A stretch of DNA of 64,000 nt from Porphyromonadaceae bacterium (GCA_021372865.1 JAJFTO010000017.1:124001-188000); one strand, 5' to 3'; positions 27,774 to 36,841 are shown, counted from the stretch's first letter. The notes: a model not told the origin generated them from the sequence alone. A program made the numbers and translations.

Positions 27774-30143
27774 ATGAAAACGAAATACAAAAAAACCATC
27801 CTGTCAGTCAAAACAGTACTCTCCCTGCTACTGGTATCCTTCTTTGTCTTCTCCTGTGGCGACGATCCGATCCCCACACCCGAACCGAAACCGGAACCGC
27901 CTGTGACCATCAAAGATGGTATCTCCTGGAGTTCCACGTCACCCGACGCCGACAAGGAACTGACCATCTGGTTCAAAGCATCTTCCTCATCCCCCCTCTA
28001 TAATTATACCGGCGATGTATATATCCACACCGGCGTGGTGAGTGAAGGTACCTGGTTGTATGTACCAGCCGCCTGGGATCAGAATATCACCCAATGCAAG
28101 ATGATCAAAGTGGATAATGAGAAGTCCACCTGGAGCATCAAGCTCTCTCCCTCCATTCGTCAATGGTTCGGCTCAGGAGAGACACCGGTAAACAAGATCG
28201 GTATCGTGATCCGAAATGCAGACGGGACAAAGAAGGGAATTGAAAACGATACATTTATTGAAGGAATTACCGACGGTAAATACAGACCTTTTCAGCCGGC
28301 AGCCATCAAGGAGGGTACGCTACCTGCAGGGCTGAAACAGGGCATAAACATTGTCAACAACACCACAGTCACACTGGTACTCTATGACAAGGACAAGTAT
28401 GGTGCCCGCAAGGATTTTGCCCATGTGGTGGGTGATTTCAACAACTGGACATTGAGCAACGACGATAAATCACAAATGTTCCGTGACAACGCCGCAGGCT
28501 GCTGGTGGATCACCATCACCGGACTGGATCCTACAAAAGAGTACGGATTTCAGTATTACATAGGAAACAATGGGAAAGATCCCATTCGGGTGGCGGATCC
28601 CTATTCCCGCAAAATTCTGGATCCAGCCAATGATAAATATATATCAGCAACCACCTATCCCAATCTTAAACCTTATCCGGCAGGTGCTATCGGTATTGTG
28701 TCGGTGCTCAAGACTGTGGAAGAAACTTATAACTGGCAGGTAGTCGACTTCAAGGTGCCGTCGCGTGACAACCTCGTTATATACGAGCTGTTGTTGCGTG
28801 ATTTTACCGCAGGTGGTGATCTGAGTGGAGCGATGGAGAAACTGAACTATCTTCAATCGCTGGGCGTCAATGCGATAGAACTGATGCCGGTGCAGGAGTT
28901 CGACGGCAACGACAGTTGGGGATATAACCCGGCCTTCTACTTCGCAATGGATAAGGCGTATGGAACCGACCAGATGTATAAGGAGTTTATCGACGAATGC
29001 CACAAACGGGGCATTGCGGTGATCCTCGACGTGGTGTATAACCATGCTACCGGAGCCAATCCGTTTGCCAAAATGTGGTGGAACAGTGCTACCGACAAAA
29101 CGTCAGACAACAATCCTTTTTTCAATATAGACGCGCCCCACCCCTTTAGCGTATTTCACGATTTCAACCACAGTAATCCACTTGTACGTGATTTTGTAAA
29201 ACGCAATTTGGAATTCTTGCTGGATGAGTATAAGGTGGATGGTTTCCGCTTTGACCTCAGCAAAGGTTTTACGCAAAAACAGTCTTCTGATGACGGCCTG
29301 TTCAGGGTGTATGATGCCGATCGGATTTCGTACCTTAAGGAGTATAACCTGGCGATTAAGACCAAAAAGGCAGATGCACTGGTTATTCTGGAACACTTTG
29401 CCGACGACAAAGAAGAAACGGAACTCTCCAGCGCAGGAATGATGGTGTGGCGCAACAACAATGAGGCATATTTGGAAGCAGCCATGGGATGGAAAGACAA
29501 AGCCGATTTCAGCAGAGCGTATTATGGTACCTCCTCACGACCAGTAAATAGTCTGGTCAGCTATATGGAGAGCCACGATGAAGAACGGGCAGCTTATAAA
29601 CAGTCTCAGTATGGAAATGGAATTCTGAAAACAAGTCTTGATGCCGGGATGTCGCAGTTAGGGACCAATGCAGCATTCTTCTTCACCGTACCGGGTCCGA
29701 AAATGATGTGGCAGTTTGAGGAACTGGGATACGATATTTCGATTGATTACAATGGCAGAACGGGAAAAAAGCCTGTAAAATGGGATTATTACAATATAAC
29801 ACAACGCAAACAGTTACATGACACCTATGCACGGTTGATGAAACTGCGAAAGGATCACCCCGAGCTGTTCAATGCTACGGCGACCCTCAGCTGGCAGGTG
29901 ACCCCCTCTTTCTGGGAACAAGGTAGATTTATTACACTCTCATCATTTGGAAACGCAAAACAGATTGTGGTTGTGGGCAATTTTACCAACAACAATGATT
30001 TTAATGCCACCACCACATTCCCAAAGACAGGCACGTGGTATAAATACATGAACGCGGGAGATACGTTGAATGTAACTTCAACGAGTATGCCTATCGCTGT
30101 ACCGGCAAACAGCTTTAAAATATATACTACGTTCCAGGAGTAG
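27774..30143 (+). CDS. Large GH13 alpha-amylase-family lipoprotein with N-terminal starch-binding modules
   Basis: A 789-residue lipoprotein (lipobox VFSC followed by GDDP, an acidic surface-export-like signal). Residues about 35-160 form a beta-rich module (ISWSSTSPDADKELTIWF), followed by a CBM48-like module (FAHVVGDFNNWTLSNDDKSQ) and a GH13 barrel with triad D494 (FRFD), E540 (ILEHF) and D602 (SHDE). The CBM48 plus barrel layout resembles pullulanase or branching-type GH13 more than SusG, though the surface location would make it the functional counterpart of SusG. The specificity (amylase or pullulanase) cannot be fixed by eye. The GTG start at 27600 was rejected because no signal peptide follows it. 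Confidence 0.87.
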   Translation: MKTKYKKTILSVKTVLSLLLVSFFVFSCGDDPIPTPEPKPEPPVTIKDGISWSSTSPDADKELTIWFKASSSSPLYNYTGDVYIHTGVVSEGTWLYVPAAWDQNITQCKMIKVDNEKSTWSIKLSPSIRQWFGSGETPVNKIGIVIRNADGTKKGIENDTFIEGITDGKYRPFQPAAIKEGTLPAGLKQGINIVNNTTVTLVLYDKDKYGARKDFAHVVGDFNNWTLSNDDKSQMFRDNAAGCWWITITGLDPTKEYGFQYYIGNNGKDPIRVADPYSRKILDPANDKYISATTYPNLKPYPAGAIGIVSVLKTVEETYNWQVVDFKVPSRDNLVIYELLLRDFTAGGDLSGAMEKLNYLQSLGVNAIELMPVQEFDGNDSWGYNPAFYFAMDKAYGTDQMYKEFIDECHKRGIAVILDVVYNHATGANPFAKMWWNSATDKTSDNNPFFNIDAPHPFSVFHDFNHSNPLVRDFVKRNLEFLLDEYKVDGFRFDLSKGFTQKQSSDDGLFRVYDADRISYLKEYNLAIKTKKADALVILEHFADDKEETELSSAGMMVWRNNNEAYLEAAMGWKDKADFSRAYYGTSSRPVNSLVSYMESHDEERAAYKQSQYGNGILKTSLDAGMSQLGTNAAFFFTVPGPKMMWQFEELGYDISIDYNGRTGKKPVKWDYYNITQRKQLHDTYARLMKLRKDHPELFNATATLSWQVTPSFWEQGRFITLSSFGNAKQIVVVGNFTNNNDFNATTTFPKTGTWYKYMNAGDTLNVTSTSMPIAVPANSFKIYTTFQE

Positions 30144-30301
30144 ATATACTACTGCCTACATTCACTGATACTTCGCTTGTATCACTCCGTCATCACTCTG
30201 ATATCTCTCTGGCATTTCTCTGTATTTAATAAGAGATATATAAGCGTAGGTTAAGTCTTGGTCTATTCCAATCCTGCCACAAACAGGGATGAATAAGGAA
30301 T

Positions 30302-30320
30302 ATGCCAATTGTATTGGCAT
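30302..30320. promoter_or_regulatory. Perfect palindrome overlapping the flavodoxin promoter
   Basis: ATGCCAAT-TGT-ATTGGCAT has perfect 8-bp arms around 3 nt. It covers the -33 TTG of the promoter at 30314-30343, the position expected for a repressor site. No regulator could be assigned. Confidence 0.5.
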
Positions 30321-30343
30321 TCCTGAAACTTATATTATCTTTG
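30314..30343 (+). promoter_or_regulatory. Predicted promoter of flavodoxin gene
   Basis: TTG at 30314-30316, a 19-bp spacer and TATCTTTG at 30336-30343 match both Bacteroidetes promoter elements. The ATG is 29 bp further on. Confidence 0.65.
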
Positions 30344-30372
30344 CGAAACGCATAAACGTTAAAATCACAGCA

Positions 30373-30879
30373 ATGAAATCAATAGCAATTATTTACGGGT
30401 CGAGTACCGAACATACAAAAAATGCAGCTGAGAAAATAGCAGCCCGACTGGTCGATTATACCCCCTCCTTATCCGACATCTACGATGGCGATGAAGCCCC
30501 GTTTCTCTCCAACGATGTTTTGATTTTGGGAGTTTCCACCTGGGGCGTACAGGATCTGCAGGACGACTGGAATGATTTCTATCCCAAGCTGGAGAAGATG
30601 GATCTTTCCGGCAAGACGGTCGCCCTGTTTGGCATGGGCGATGCGTCCATATATCCCAGTTCATTCGTGGATGCCATGGGGATTCTTTATGAGATTGTCG
30701 TAGCGAGAGGAGCTACCGTCGTCGGACAGGTTTCGCCCGAAGGATATGATTTCGAGTACTCCAGGGCGCTTGTCGATGGTCAGTTTGTGGGTCTTCCACT
30801 CGACGACGACACAGAGCCGGAACTCACCGATGAGCGCATCGCCGCCTGGGTAGACATGCTGAAACCCTATTTGAAATAG
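30373..30879 (+). CDS. Flavodoxin
   Basis: A 168-residue FMN-binding electron carrier. The phosphate loop is IIYGSSTEHTKNAAEKIA near the N-terminus; the isoalloxazine-stacking loops appear as GVSTWGVQDLQDDW (about residues 56-69) and FGMGDASIYPSSFVD (about 82-96). The length and the loop near residue 140 (PEGYDFEYSRAL) indicate a long-chain flavodoxin. It sits between the two arms of the starch locus but has its own promoter with a palindromic site. Its 3' end overlaps the convergent GH13 gene by 13 bp. The partner is unknown; pyruvate oxidoreductases are typical. The ATG at 30373 lies just after the promoter. Confidence 0.93.
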   Translation: MKSIAIIYGSSTEHTKNAAEKIAARLVDYTPSLSDIYDGDEAPFLSNDVLILGVSTWGVQDLQDDWNDFYPKLEKMDLSGKTVALFGMGDASIYPSSFVDAMGILYEIVVARGATVVGQVSPEGYDFEYSRALVDGQFVGLPLDDDTEPELTDERIAAWVDMLKPYLK

Positions 30880-32243
30880 ATTTTATATTCCCATGGGCCG
30901 AGTTCCATTACTTTGGTACCGGTAACGGTGAATGAATCGGGGAAGGAGAAAAATTTCTTTCCTGGGATTTCTTCTTGAAAGGTTGCTGTAACCTTTTTGT
31001 TACTCAGGTTGAAAACAGCAACGACCTCATCTTCAGCATCGGTTCGTCGAAACGACCAGACGTTTTCCGGACGGTCGTTGACAATCTCTTCCATTTCACC
31101 CGCTTTTTCCGGTGTTTTCAAAGCACTGTGCTGTTTTTTGAAGGCGTTCAGCTTTTTGTAGAAACCGGAGAACCCTTGCGGATCGGTCCAATCGATCTGA
31201 TCCTTCTCAAAGAACTGTAACCGACGGTTGAACCCTGCTTCCTGTCCACTGTATATCAAAGGCATACCCGGAAGCATATAGGTGAGCGCGGCAAAAGTTT
31301 TTGCTGCTCCTCCCATGCGTTCAAATTCAGTTCCGTTCCACGAATTCTCATCGTGATTCGAAGTAAAAAACATGGGTATCGCCTGCGACGAAAAGCGTTC
31401 GTGCATCCTTTGCAAGGAGATACGGAGCGAATCGACATTTTCCTTACCCTGAGCCACCATGTTCATCTTGTGATGGAAATCCCAGGCATAATAAGCATCG
31501 AAAACCGCCTCATTCAGTTCCGGCTTTTCTGCTTCAGCGAGCAGAAAGATATCGGGATTCAATACTGTGAGGGAGTCTTTGGCTGCTGTCCAGAAATCGG
31601 TCGGTATTTCACCCGCCACATCACAACGGAAGCCGTCGATGCCGGTCTCCCTGATCCAGTATTGCATGGCTGCAATCATCGCAGTACGCATTGGCTGCTG
31701 GTTGTAATCGAGTTGCGCAATATCTGTCCAGTCATACATCACGTTCAGATTTCCCAGGCTATCCCTGATGTACCAATCGGGATGTGCATCCACCCACTCG
31801 GCATCGCGCGAGGTATGGTTTGCCACCCAGTCAAGAATCACCTTCATATCGAGATCATGCGCCTTCCTGACCACCGCCTTGAAATCTTCCAGCGTTCCAA
31901 ATTCTGTGTTTACGCCGGTATAGTTTTTAATGGAATAATAGCTCCCCAGGGTACCTTTTCTGTCTTTCTCACCGATGGGTTGTATGGGCATAAACCAAAG
32001 GATGTCCACACCCAGTTCCTTTAATCGGGGCAGATTGGCTGCAAAAGCGCTGAACGTTCCTTCCGGCGTATACTGGCGGGTGTTTACCTCATAGATCACC
32101 GCATCGTATACCCATTCCGGATGTTTGTCTGTTGCCGCAGACTCCTGATTTTGGCGGGCAGGCTGGTTGCCACAGGATATCAACAAGGCCAGTGCGGCAA
32201 ATAAAAAGTAGTCCGTAAAAATGCGAATTTTTTTCGTATTCAT
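30867..32243 (-). CDS. GH13 alpha-amylase-family lipoprotein (458 aa)
   Basis: Compact GH13 enzyme with a lipobox (ISC24). The residues after Cys24 (GNQPARQNQ) are not acidic, so it is more likely to face the periplasm than the surface. The barrel begins at about residue 44; the triad is D208 (FRCD), E237 (LLAEAE) and D298 (SNHDE). No extra carbohydrate-binding module was seen, and a small C-terminal beta domain ends the protein. It lies downstream of the sugar transporter gene on the same strand and is probably part of the LacI-controlled set. Its substrate is likely a short maltooligosaccharide. The ATG at 32243 is preferred over the longer frame because the signal peptide begins there. Confidence 0.9.
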   Translation of the reverse strand: MNTKKIRIFTDYFLFAALALLISCGNQPARQNQESAATDKHPEWVYDAVIYEVNTRQYTPEGTFSAFAANLPRLKELGVDILWFMPIQPIGEKDRKGTLGSYYSIKNYTGVNTEFGTLEDFKAVVRKAHDLDMKVILDWVANHTSRDAEWVDAHPDWYIRDSLGNLNVMYDWTDIAQLDYNQQPMRTAMIAAMQYWIRETGIDGFRCDVAGEIPTDFWTAAKDSLTVLNPDIFLLAEAEKPELNEAVFDAYYAWDFHHKMNMVAQGKENVDSLRISLQRMHERFSSQAIPMFFTSNHDENSWNGTEFERMGGAAKTFAALTYMLPGMPLIYSGQEAGFNRRLQFFEKDQIDWTDPQGFSGFYKKLNAFKKQHSALKTPEKAGEMEEIVNDRPENVWSFRRTDAEDEVVAVFNLSNKKVTATFQEEIPGKKFFSFPDSFTVTGTKVMELGPWEYKIYFK

Positions 32244-32365
32244 ATGTAAACGTAAATATGTTAAACTGTTATTATTTCTTATCGATTGCTGACACCTGAA
32301 CCGCTGCATGTATCAAATCTCTACTTCAAAAGCTGATTGCTGATTACTAACAAATAACCGTTCCA

Positions 32366-33895
32366 TTATTTTCTACGCATCTTGTACACATCGTCCCGGT
32401 CCCGTACCCAGAAGACGCTTACTGCACCCAGGATGAGCGAGCAGCCTGCCAGCACCAGCGTCAGGATCACCCTGCCATGGAAAATCTCGCTGGTAACAAA
32501 CCCGAGAATACTGGCCGCCAGGATCTGCGGAATGACGATAAAGAAATTAAAAATACCCATGTAAGTTCCCATCTTGTCGGCCGGCAATGATCCGGTGAGG
32601 ATGGCGTAAGGCATTGAAAGGATGCTGCCCCAGGCAAAACCTACACCAATCATGGGTATCAGCAACATATTGGGATCACTGATGAAGAAAAGAGAAATAA
32701 AAGAGATTCCTCCCAGCGCCAAGGCAATGGCGTGCGTTGCCCTGCGTCCGATCTGTTTTGCAATAACCGGCAACAGGAATGCACTCAGCGCCGAAATGCC
32801 GTTATAAACAGAAAACAGTACCCCCACCCAGTTGGCGCCTTGATTGTAAAGCGCGGAAGCAGAGTCGGTAGTTCCATATACGTGCTGGGTTATCGCGGGC
32901 GTAGTGTAAATCCACATGGCATAAAAAGCCAGCCAGGAGAAAAACTGCACAATGGCCAGTTGGCCCATGGTCTTGGGCATGTGTAACAAATCGTTCATGA
33001 TACCCACCATACCCCTCGGGTCGGGCGATTTTTTTGTAATAGCCGAAGAGAGAAGCAGGATCAGGCCAAACGCCAGCAACAGGCCTGCGACAATAAAGAG
33101 TTGCCCGTTTTGCCTGCCCAGCGGGGTAGCCATAATCAACAACGTCGTAGCCACACCGACAAGTGTCCAGACAATTCCTCTTTTCAAAAACTGAGAAGAG
33201 GTTACCGGCGCTTTGATCTCAGTTTTCATGCCGGTTGTTTTTTCTTTTTCTGCCTCGAAGGCAGCCAGCTCTTCGGGGGCATACTCTTTGGTGGTAAGTA
33301 CCGTATAGAGAACCGACAAGAAGAGCACGATCGCACCGATATAAAACGAAAGCTTTACCGAAAGCGGAATAAGCCCTTCGGCAGCCGTATTGGGTACACC
33401 AAACCAGTTTGTGAGAATATAAGGCAGTGCCGATGCAATGACGGCGCCTGTTCCAATGAAGAAGCTTTGCATGGCGAAACCCATGGTCCGCTGTTCCGAA
33501 GGCAGGTTGTCTCCCACAAATGCCCTGAATGGTTCCATGGAAATGTTAATGGAGGCATCCATGATCCACAGCATCCCCGCAGCTATCCACAGTGAAGGCG
33601 AATTGGGCATAAATAACAGAGCCAGTGTGGTAAAAAGCGCTCCTACCATGAAATAGGGACGCCGGCGACCAAAACGGCTCCAGGTCTTATCGCTCAGATG
33701 TCCGATGATGGGTTGTACAATCAAACCGGTAATGGGAGCTGCGATCCAGAGTACCGGAATATCTTCCACCCGCGCGCCGAGTGTTTCAAATATGCGGCTC
33801 ACATTTGCGTTCTGCAAGGCAAAGCCAAACTGAATACCCAAAAATCCGAAACTCATGTTCCAGATCTCCCAGAAAGAAAGTCGTTTCTTCTTCAT
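32366..33895 (-). CDS. MFS sugar transporter, SLC45-like
   Basis: A 509-residue inner membrane transporter with about 12 hydrophobic helices and the conserved loop motif [21 protein letters not shown], typical of SLC45-type sugar/H+ symporters. A long cytoplasmic loop (about residues 205-235, rich in E and K) divides the two halves. Its place between a LacI regulator and a GH13 gene points to maltose or maltodextrin uptake across the inner membrane, completing the route from SusC. Bacteroidetes maltose loci often carry this family. Substrate specificity is inferred from context. Confidence 0.9.
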   Translation of the reverse strand: MKKKRLSFWEIWNMSFGFLGIQFGFALQNANVSRIFETLGARVEDIPVLWIAAPITGLIVQPIIGHLSDKTWSRFGRRRPYFMVGALFTTLALLFMPNSPSLWIAAGMLWIMDASINISMEPFRAFVGDNLPSEQRTMGFAMQSFFIGTGAVIASALPYILTNWFGVPNTAAEGLIPLSVKLSFYIGAIVLFLSVLYTVLTTKEYAPEELAAFEAEKEKTTGMKTEIKAPVTSSQFLKRGIVWTLVGVATTLLIMATPLGRQNGQLFIVAGLLLAFGLILLLSSAITKKSPDPRGMVGIMNDLLHMPKTMGQLAIVQFFSWLAFYAMWIYTTPAITQHVYGTTDSASALYNQGANWVGVLFSVYNGISALSAFLLPVIAKQIGRRATHAIALALGGISFISLFFISDPNMLLIPMIGVGFAWGSILSMPYAILTGSLPADKMGTYMGIFNFFIVIPQILAASILGFVTSEIFHGRVILTLVLAGCSLILGAVSVFWVRDRDDVYKMRRK

Positions 33896-33976
33896 GTCGT
33901 ATGATAATGTTTATGATCTACGTTCAGTGCTTTTTTAAGGATACACGATGATGGTAACCGATTTATATTGAACAGG

Positions 33977-33984
33977 CAAATATA
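33977..33984 (-). promoter_or_regulatory. Predicted -7 element for transporter gene
   Basis: The minus strand reads TATATTTG followed by C. It lies about 82 bp before the ATG and lacks a clear -33 TTG, as at the susC promoter. Confidence 0.5.
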
Positions 33985-34040
33985 CATTCCTTTGTAAAAC
34001 ATCGTTGCTTTTATGAAACAACAAAACTGCGTTTTTTTTG

Positions 34041-34054
34041 TGCAAACGAATGCA
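34041..34054. promoter_or_regulatory. Candidate LacI-family operator upstream of transporter gene
   Basis: TGCAAACGAATGCA is a partial palindrome around a central CG and shares 13 of 14 positions with the reverse complement of the susC site at 18254-18267. Its centre is about 63 bp before the -7 box, against about 61 bp at susC. Confidence 0.5.
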
Positions 34055-34058
34055 CACC

Positions 34059-34200
34059 ATTCGTTCGCTACGCTCACGTTTTTTACTTCGTGTTATTCGT
34101 TCAATGCGTTCACGTTATTCACTCTATTCGTTCGTGTCATTCGGCTGACATTGTTATTTGTTCGCTACGCTCACAGTATTTGTGCTTCGCTCGCGACAAC
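34059..34200. repeat. Degenerate TTCGTTCGCTACGCTCAC repeat tract
   Basis: Related units occur at 34060-34077 (TTCGTTCGCTACGCTCAC), about 34097-34114 (TTCGTTCAATGCGTTCAC) and 34158-34174 (TTGTTCGCTACGCTCAC), with fragments such as GCTTCGCTCGCG between. Spacing is irregular. This is an intergenic repeat of unknown role, and not a CRISPR array. Confidence 0.55.
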
Positions 34201-34324
34201 TGGATATTTTTGATGAGTGAGTGCAAATCATACCTGTTTGAATTTGCCAAACGCAGCAGACATCTAAATCTACGCAGTAAATTTGAATAACTATCGAATA
34301 AAAGTTGAAAAACCTAACGAATAC

Positions 34325-35344
34325 CTACCGAATAATTCCCCTCGTGGAGCCTTTCAATACGAGTTCTGTCTTGATAAGCCGGCTCACCACACCCGACTTT
34401 ATCTCTTTTCCTTCGATGCGGTTGATAAGTAAACGTGCGGCCACCTTTCCCATTTCAAAGCCATGCTGATCGACAGTTGTCAGTGTGGGATTGGTCACCT
34501 CCGTAATATAACTGTTGGTAAATCCACAGACTGAAACATCTTCCGGAATCCTGTAACCGGCAGATTTGACAATCTGCATGCAGTAGGCAGCCACCTCATC
34601 ATTGATACAGAAGAAAGCATCGGGAATCGGATCCGATTTCAATAACTCCGGCACAATTTCTCTTGCCAGTTCAATTGTGTCGCAAATTCGGCTAAGATTT
34701 TTATCGACCGGAAGTTTATTTTTCCGCAACGCATCTTCATAGCCCATGCGTCGATTGTTGGCGATGGGCATAGAGGGTGTAGATCCCAGAAAAGCTATCC
34801 GTTGGCAACCTGTATGAATCATATGCTCGACAGCGGTGTAGGCGCCTGCATAATCATCCACAACCACCTTGTCGGTATTTATTCCGGTACAGATACGGTC
34901 GAAAAAAACAAGATATACATTGTTGTCGATAATCTCCTGAAAGTGATCGAACTTTTCTGTTGTTTTCGATTGGGAAGCCAGGATTCCACAAACCCGTGCA
35001 TCGAGTAACGTCTCCACACTTCTTACCTCACGTGCATAATCTTCGTTGGAGTGGCAGAAGAGCAGATTATACCCTTCTTTTTCCGCCTCGTGTTGAATGC
35101 CTGCCAGCACAGTAGAGAAAAAATAATGTACTATTTCAGGCACAATCACGCCAATAGTTGTATTGCGATTGGTACGCAACTGCAGGGCCAGTGTATTGGG
35201 TTTATATTTGTGGGTCTCTGCATAGTCCTGCACCAACTTCCTGGTTTCGGCACTGATGGCAGGGTGGTTCTTCATCGCGCGCGACACGGTGGAGGGTGAC
35301 AGGCTGAGCGCTTTCGCAATATCTTTTAAGGTGATCGGGTTCAT
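34325..35344 (-). CDS. LacI-family transcriptional regulator
   Basis: A 339-residue sugar-responsive regulator. The N-terminal helix-turn-helix (TLKDIAKALSLSPSTVSRAM) is followed by a hinge helix (NTLALQLRTNRN) and a periplasmic-binding-protein-like effector domain with IGVIVPEIVHYFFSTVLAGI and a C-terminal TTVDQHGFEMGKVAARLL segment. The ATG at 35344 was chosen because homologues begin just before the HTH. It heads the minus-strand transporter and GH13 set and faces arginine deiminase divergently. The likely effector is maltose or a related sugar. It may replace SusR, which is absent here, as controller of both arms of the locus. Confidence 0.93.
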   Translation of the reverse strand: MNPITLKDIAKALSLSPSTVSRAMKNHPAISAETRKLVQDYAETHKYKPNTLALQLRTNRNTTIGVIVPEIVHYFFSTVLAGIQHEAEKEGYNLLFCHSNEDYAREVRSVETLLDARVCGILASQSKTTEKFDHFQEIIDNNVYLVFFDRICTGINTDKVVVDDYAGAYTAVEHMIHTGCQRIAFLGSTPSMPIANNRRMGYEDALRKNKLPVDKNLSRICDTIELAREIVPELLKSDPIPDAFFCINDEVAAYCMQIVKSAGYRIPEDVSVCGFTNSYITEVTNPTLTTVDQHGFEMGKVAARLLINRIEGKEIKSGVVSRLIKTELVLKGSTRGIIR

Positions 35345-35370
35345 AGGCACGTCCTGTAAATATACAATCT

Positions 35371-35378
35371 CAAAAATA
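35371..35378 (-). promoter_or_regulatory. Possible -7 element for lacI-type gene
   Basis: The minus strand reads TATTTTTG about 27 bp before the ATG. An alternative, CATCTTTG, lies at 35402-35409. No good -33 element was seen for either. Confidence 0.4.
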
Positions 35379-35437
35379 GTAAAAAAAAAGAAGAATATCG
35401 GCAAAGATGAAAAAACGGAGTATTATTTACTTCGAAA

Positions 35438-35468
35438 TTGGCGAATCTTTTTAAATTATCTACTTTTG
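35438..35468 (+). promoter_or_regulatory. Predicted promoter of arginine deiminase gene
   Basis: TTG at 35438-35440, a 20-bp spacer and TACTTTTG at 35461-35468. The transcript would have a leader of about 100 nt. Confidence 0.6.
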
Positions 35469-35573
35469 TTTCGATATTTACTGATTTTGGCAAGTATACC
35501 CAACCGATACAATGAAGCAGGGGCCTCCAATAACAATAACGAAAACGGGCATTCACCATAACACACATATGAA

Positions 35574-36833
35574 ATGACACAGGATCAAAAATGCACCTTG
35601 AATATTCAGTCTGAAACAGGAAAATTGGAAGCGGTGCTTCTTCATTATCCCGGGGCTGAAGTGGAGAACATGACTCCCCGTCACGTCCAAAGAGCACTCT
35701 ATAGCGACATTCTGAATTTATCTATAGCCCGAAAAGAGTACGACCAGCTTCTTGGCGTGCTGCAAAAAACATCCCGGGTATATGAAGTTACCGATCTGCT
35801 CACCGGCGTACTGGAAATCGAAAATTTAAAGGAAAGGCTTCTCAGGAAAATATGTGAGGTTGAATATGTTCCCGGCTATCTCGGTTATCTGATGGAGCAG
35901 CCTGCCCCTTCACTCTCAAAGATTTTGATTGAAGGGTTACCTCTCCGGGTCAACACGCTGACCGATTTTCTGCGTGAGGAGTATTATGCGCTAAAGCCGC
36001 TTTATAATTTTTATTTCACCCGTGATGCCTCTGCCGTCGTCGGTAATCATACGTTGATATGCAAGATGGCCAACAACGTTCGTCTGCGTGAAGCACTGAT
36101 CATGGATGCCATTTTCGAAAATGGTCTTTATTTCCATACTGACGTGAAAAACGCATACGATTTGTCGGACAACAGTCCACAAGTAAAAATTGAAGGAGGA
36201 GATATCCTGGTCATCAGGGAGGATATTCTGCTCATTGGAAACGGGATGAGAACCACAACGCAGGGTATTGACCTGCTGGTGAATGAATTTTGCAAGACAG
36301 GTACCGGAAAAAAGCATGTCATTGTACAACAACTGCCAGAATCTCCGGAATCTTTTATTCACCTAGACATGGTTTTCACAATGCTCGACACAGACAAGGC
36401 GATGATCTATAAGCCGCTTATTATGAATAGCTCACCTTATCAGACAGTACATATGCAGATAGAAGACGGAAAGGTAACCCGGATCTCTTCTGGGAGCAGC
36501 ATCCTGAGCCTGCTGCGTAAACTGGGTATTGATCTGCAGCCGATAATCTGTGGAGGAAAGGCAGACGATTGGGATCAGGAACGTGAACAGTGGCACAGTG
36601 GTGCCAACTTCCTGGCCATCGCCCCCGGCAAAGTACTTTCCTATGCCCGCAACAGACACACACTGGAAGAACTGAACAAAAACGGTTTTGAAATAGTGAC
36701 GGCAAACGAAGTAATTCGCAATCAATTCGATATTCATTCTGCCGGGAAATGTGTGATCACCATTGAAGGGTCTGAGCTGCCGCGCGGAGGAGGCGGACCA
36801 AGGTGCATGACGATGCCGTTGCTTAGGAAGTAA
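35574..36833 (+). CDS. arcA: Arginine deiminase
   Basis: Converts L-arginine to citrulline and ammonia. The 419-residue protein has the guanidino-group-modifying enzyme fold. The conserved motifs are FTRDASAVVGNHTLI, EGGDIL, HLDMVFTML and the C-terminal GGGGPRCMTMPL with the catalytic Cys411. Length matches bacterial ArcA. No arcB, arcC or arginine-ornithine antiporter gene lies nearby, so the full ATP-yielding pathway is not encoded here. The gene is divergent from the LacI gene and convergent with the YjjG-type gene, and has its own predicted promoter. Confidence 0.93.
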   Translation: MTQDQKCTLNIQSETGKLEAVLLHYPGAEVENMTPRHVQRALYSDILNLSIARKEYDQLLGVLQKTSRVYEVTDLLTGVLEIENLKERLLRKICEVEYVPGYLGYLMEQPAPSLSKILIEGLPLRVNTLTDFLREEYYALKPLYNFYFTRDASAVVGNHTLICKMANNVRLREALIMDAIFENGLYFHTDVKNAYDLSDNSPQVKIEGGDILVIREDILLIGNGMRTTTQGIDLLVNEFCKTGTGKKHVIVQQLPESPESFIHLDMVFTMLDTDKAMIYKPLIMNSSPYQTVHMQIEDGKVTRISSGSSILSLLRKLGIDLQPIICGGKADDWDQEREQWHSGANFLAIAPGKVLSYARNRHTLEELNKNGFEIVTANEVIRNQFDIHSAGKCVITIEGSELPRGGGGPRCMTMPLLRK

Positions 36834-36841
36834 CTATTACA

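Larger units (their letters stand above)
33896..34324. other. 429-bp spacer between LacI gene and transporter gene
   Basis: No gene supported. Read on the minus strand, it contains the end of the LacI transcript, a degenerate repeat tract (34059-34200), a LacI-type palindrome (34041-34054) and a -7 element (33977-33984) for the transporter gene. A short plus-strand frame across the repeats lacks homology by eye and looks like repeat-driven noise. Confidence 0.6.

Noticed and set aside
30867-32243. Calling the minus-strand GH13 lipoprotein SusG
   Set aside because: It is much shorter than SusG, lacks a starch-binding module, and has no acidic surface signal after the cysteine.
34059-34200. 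Possible CRISPR array
   Set aside because: Units are degenerate, spacing is irregular, and no cas genes are present.
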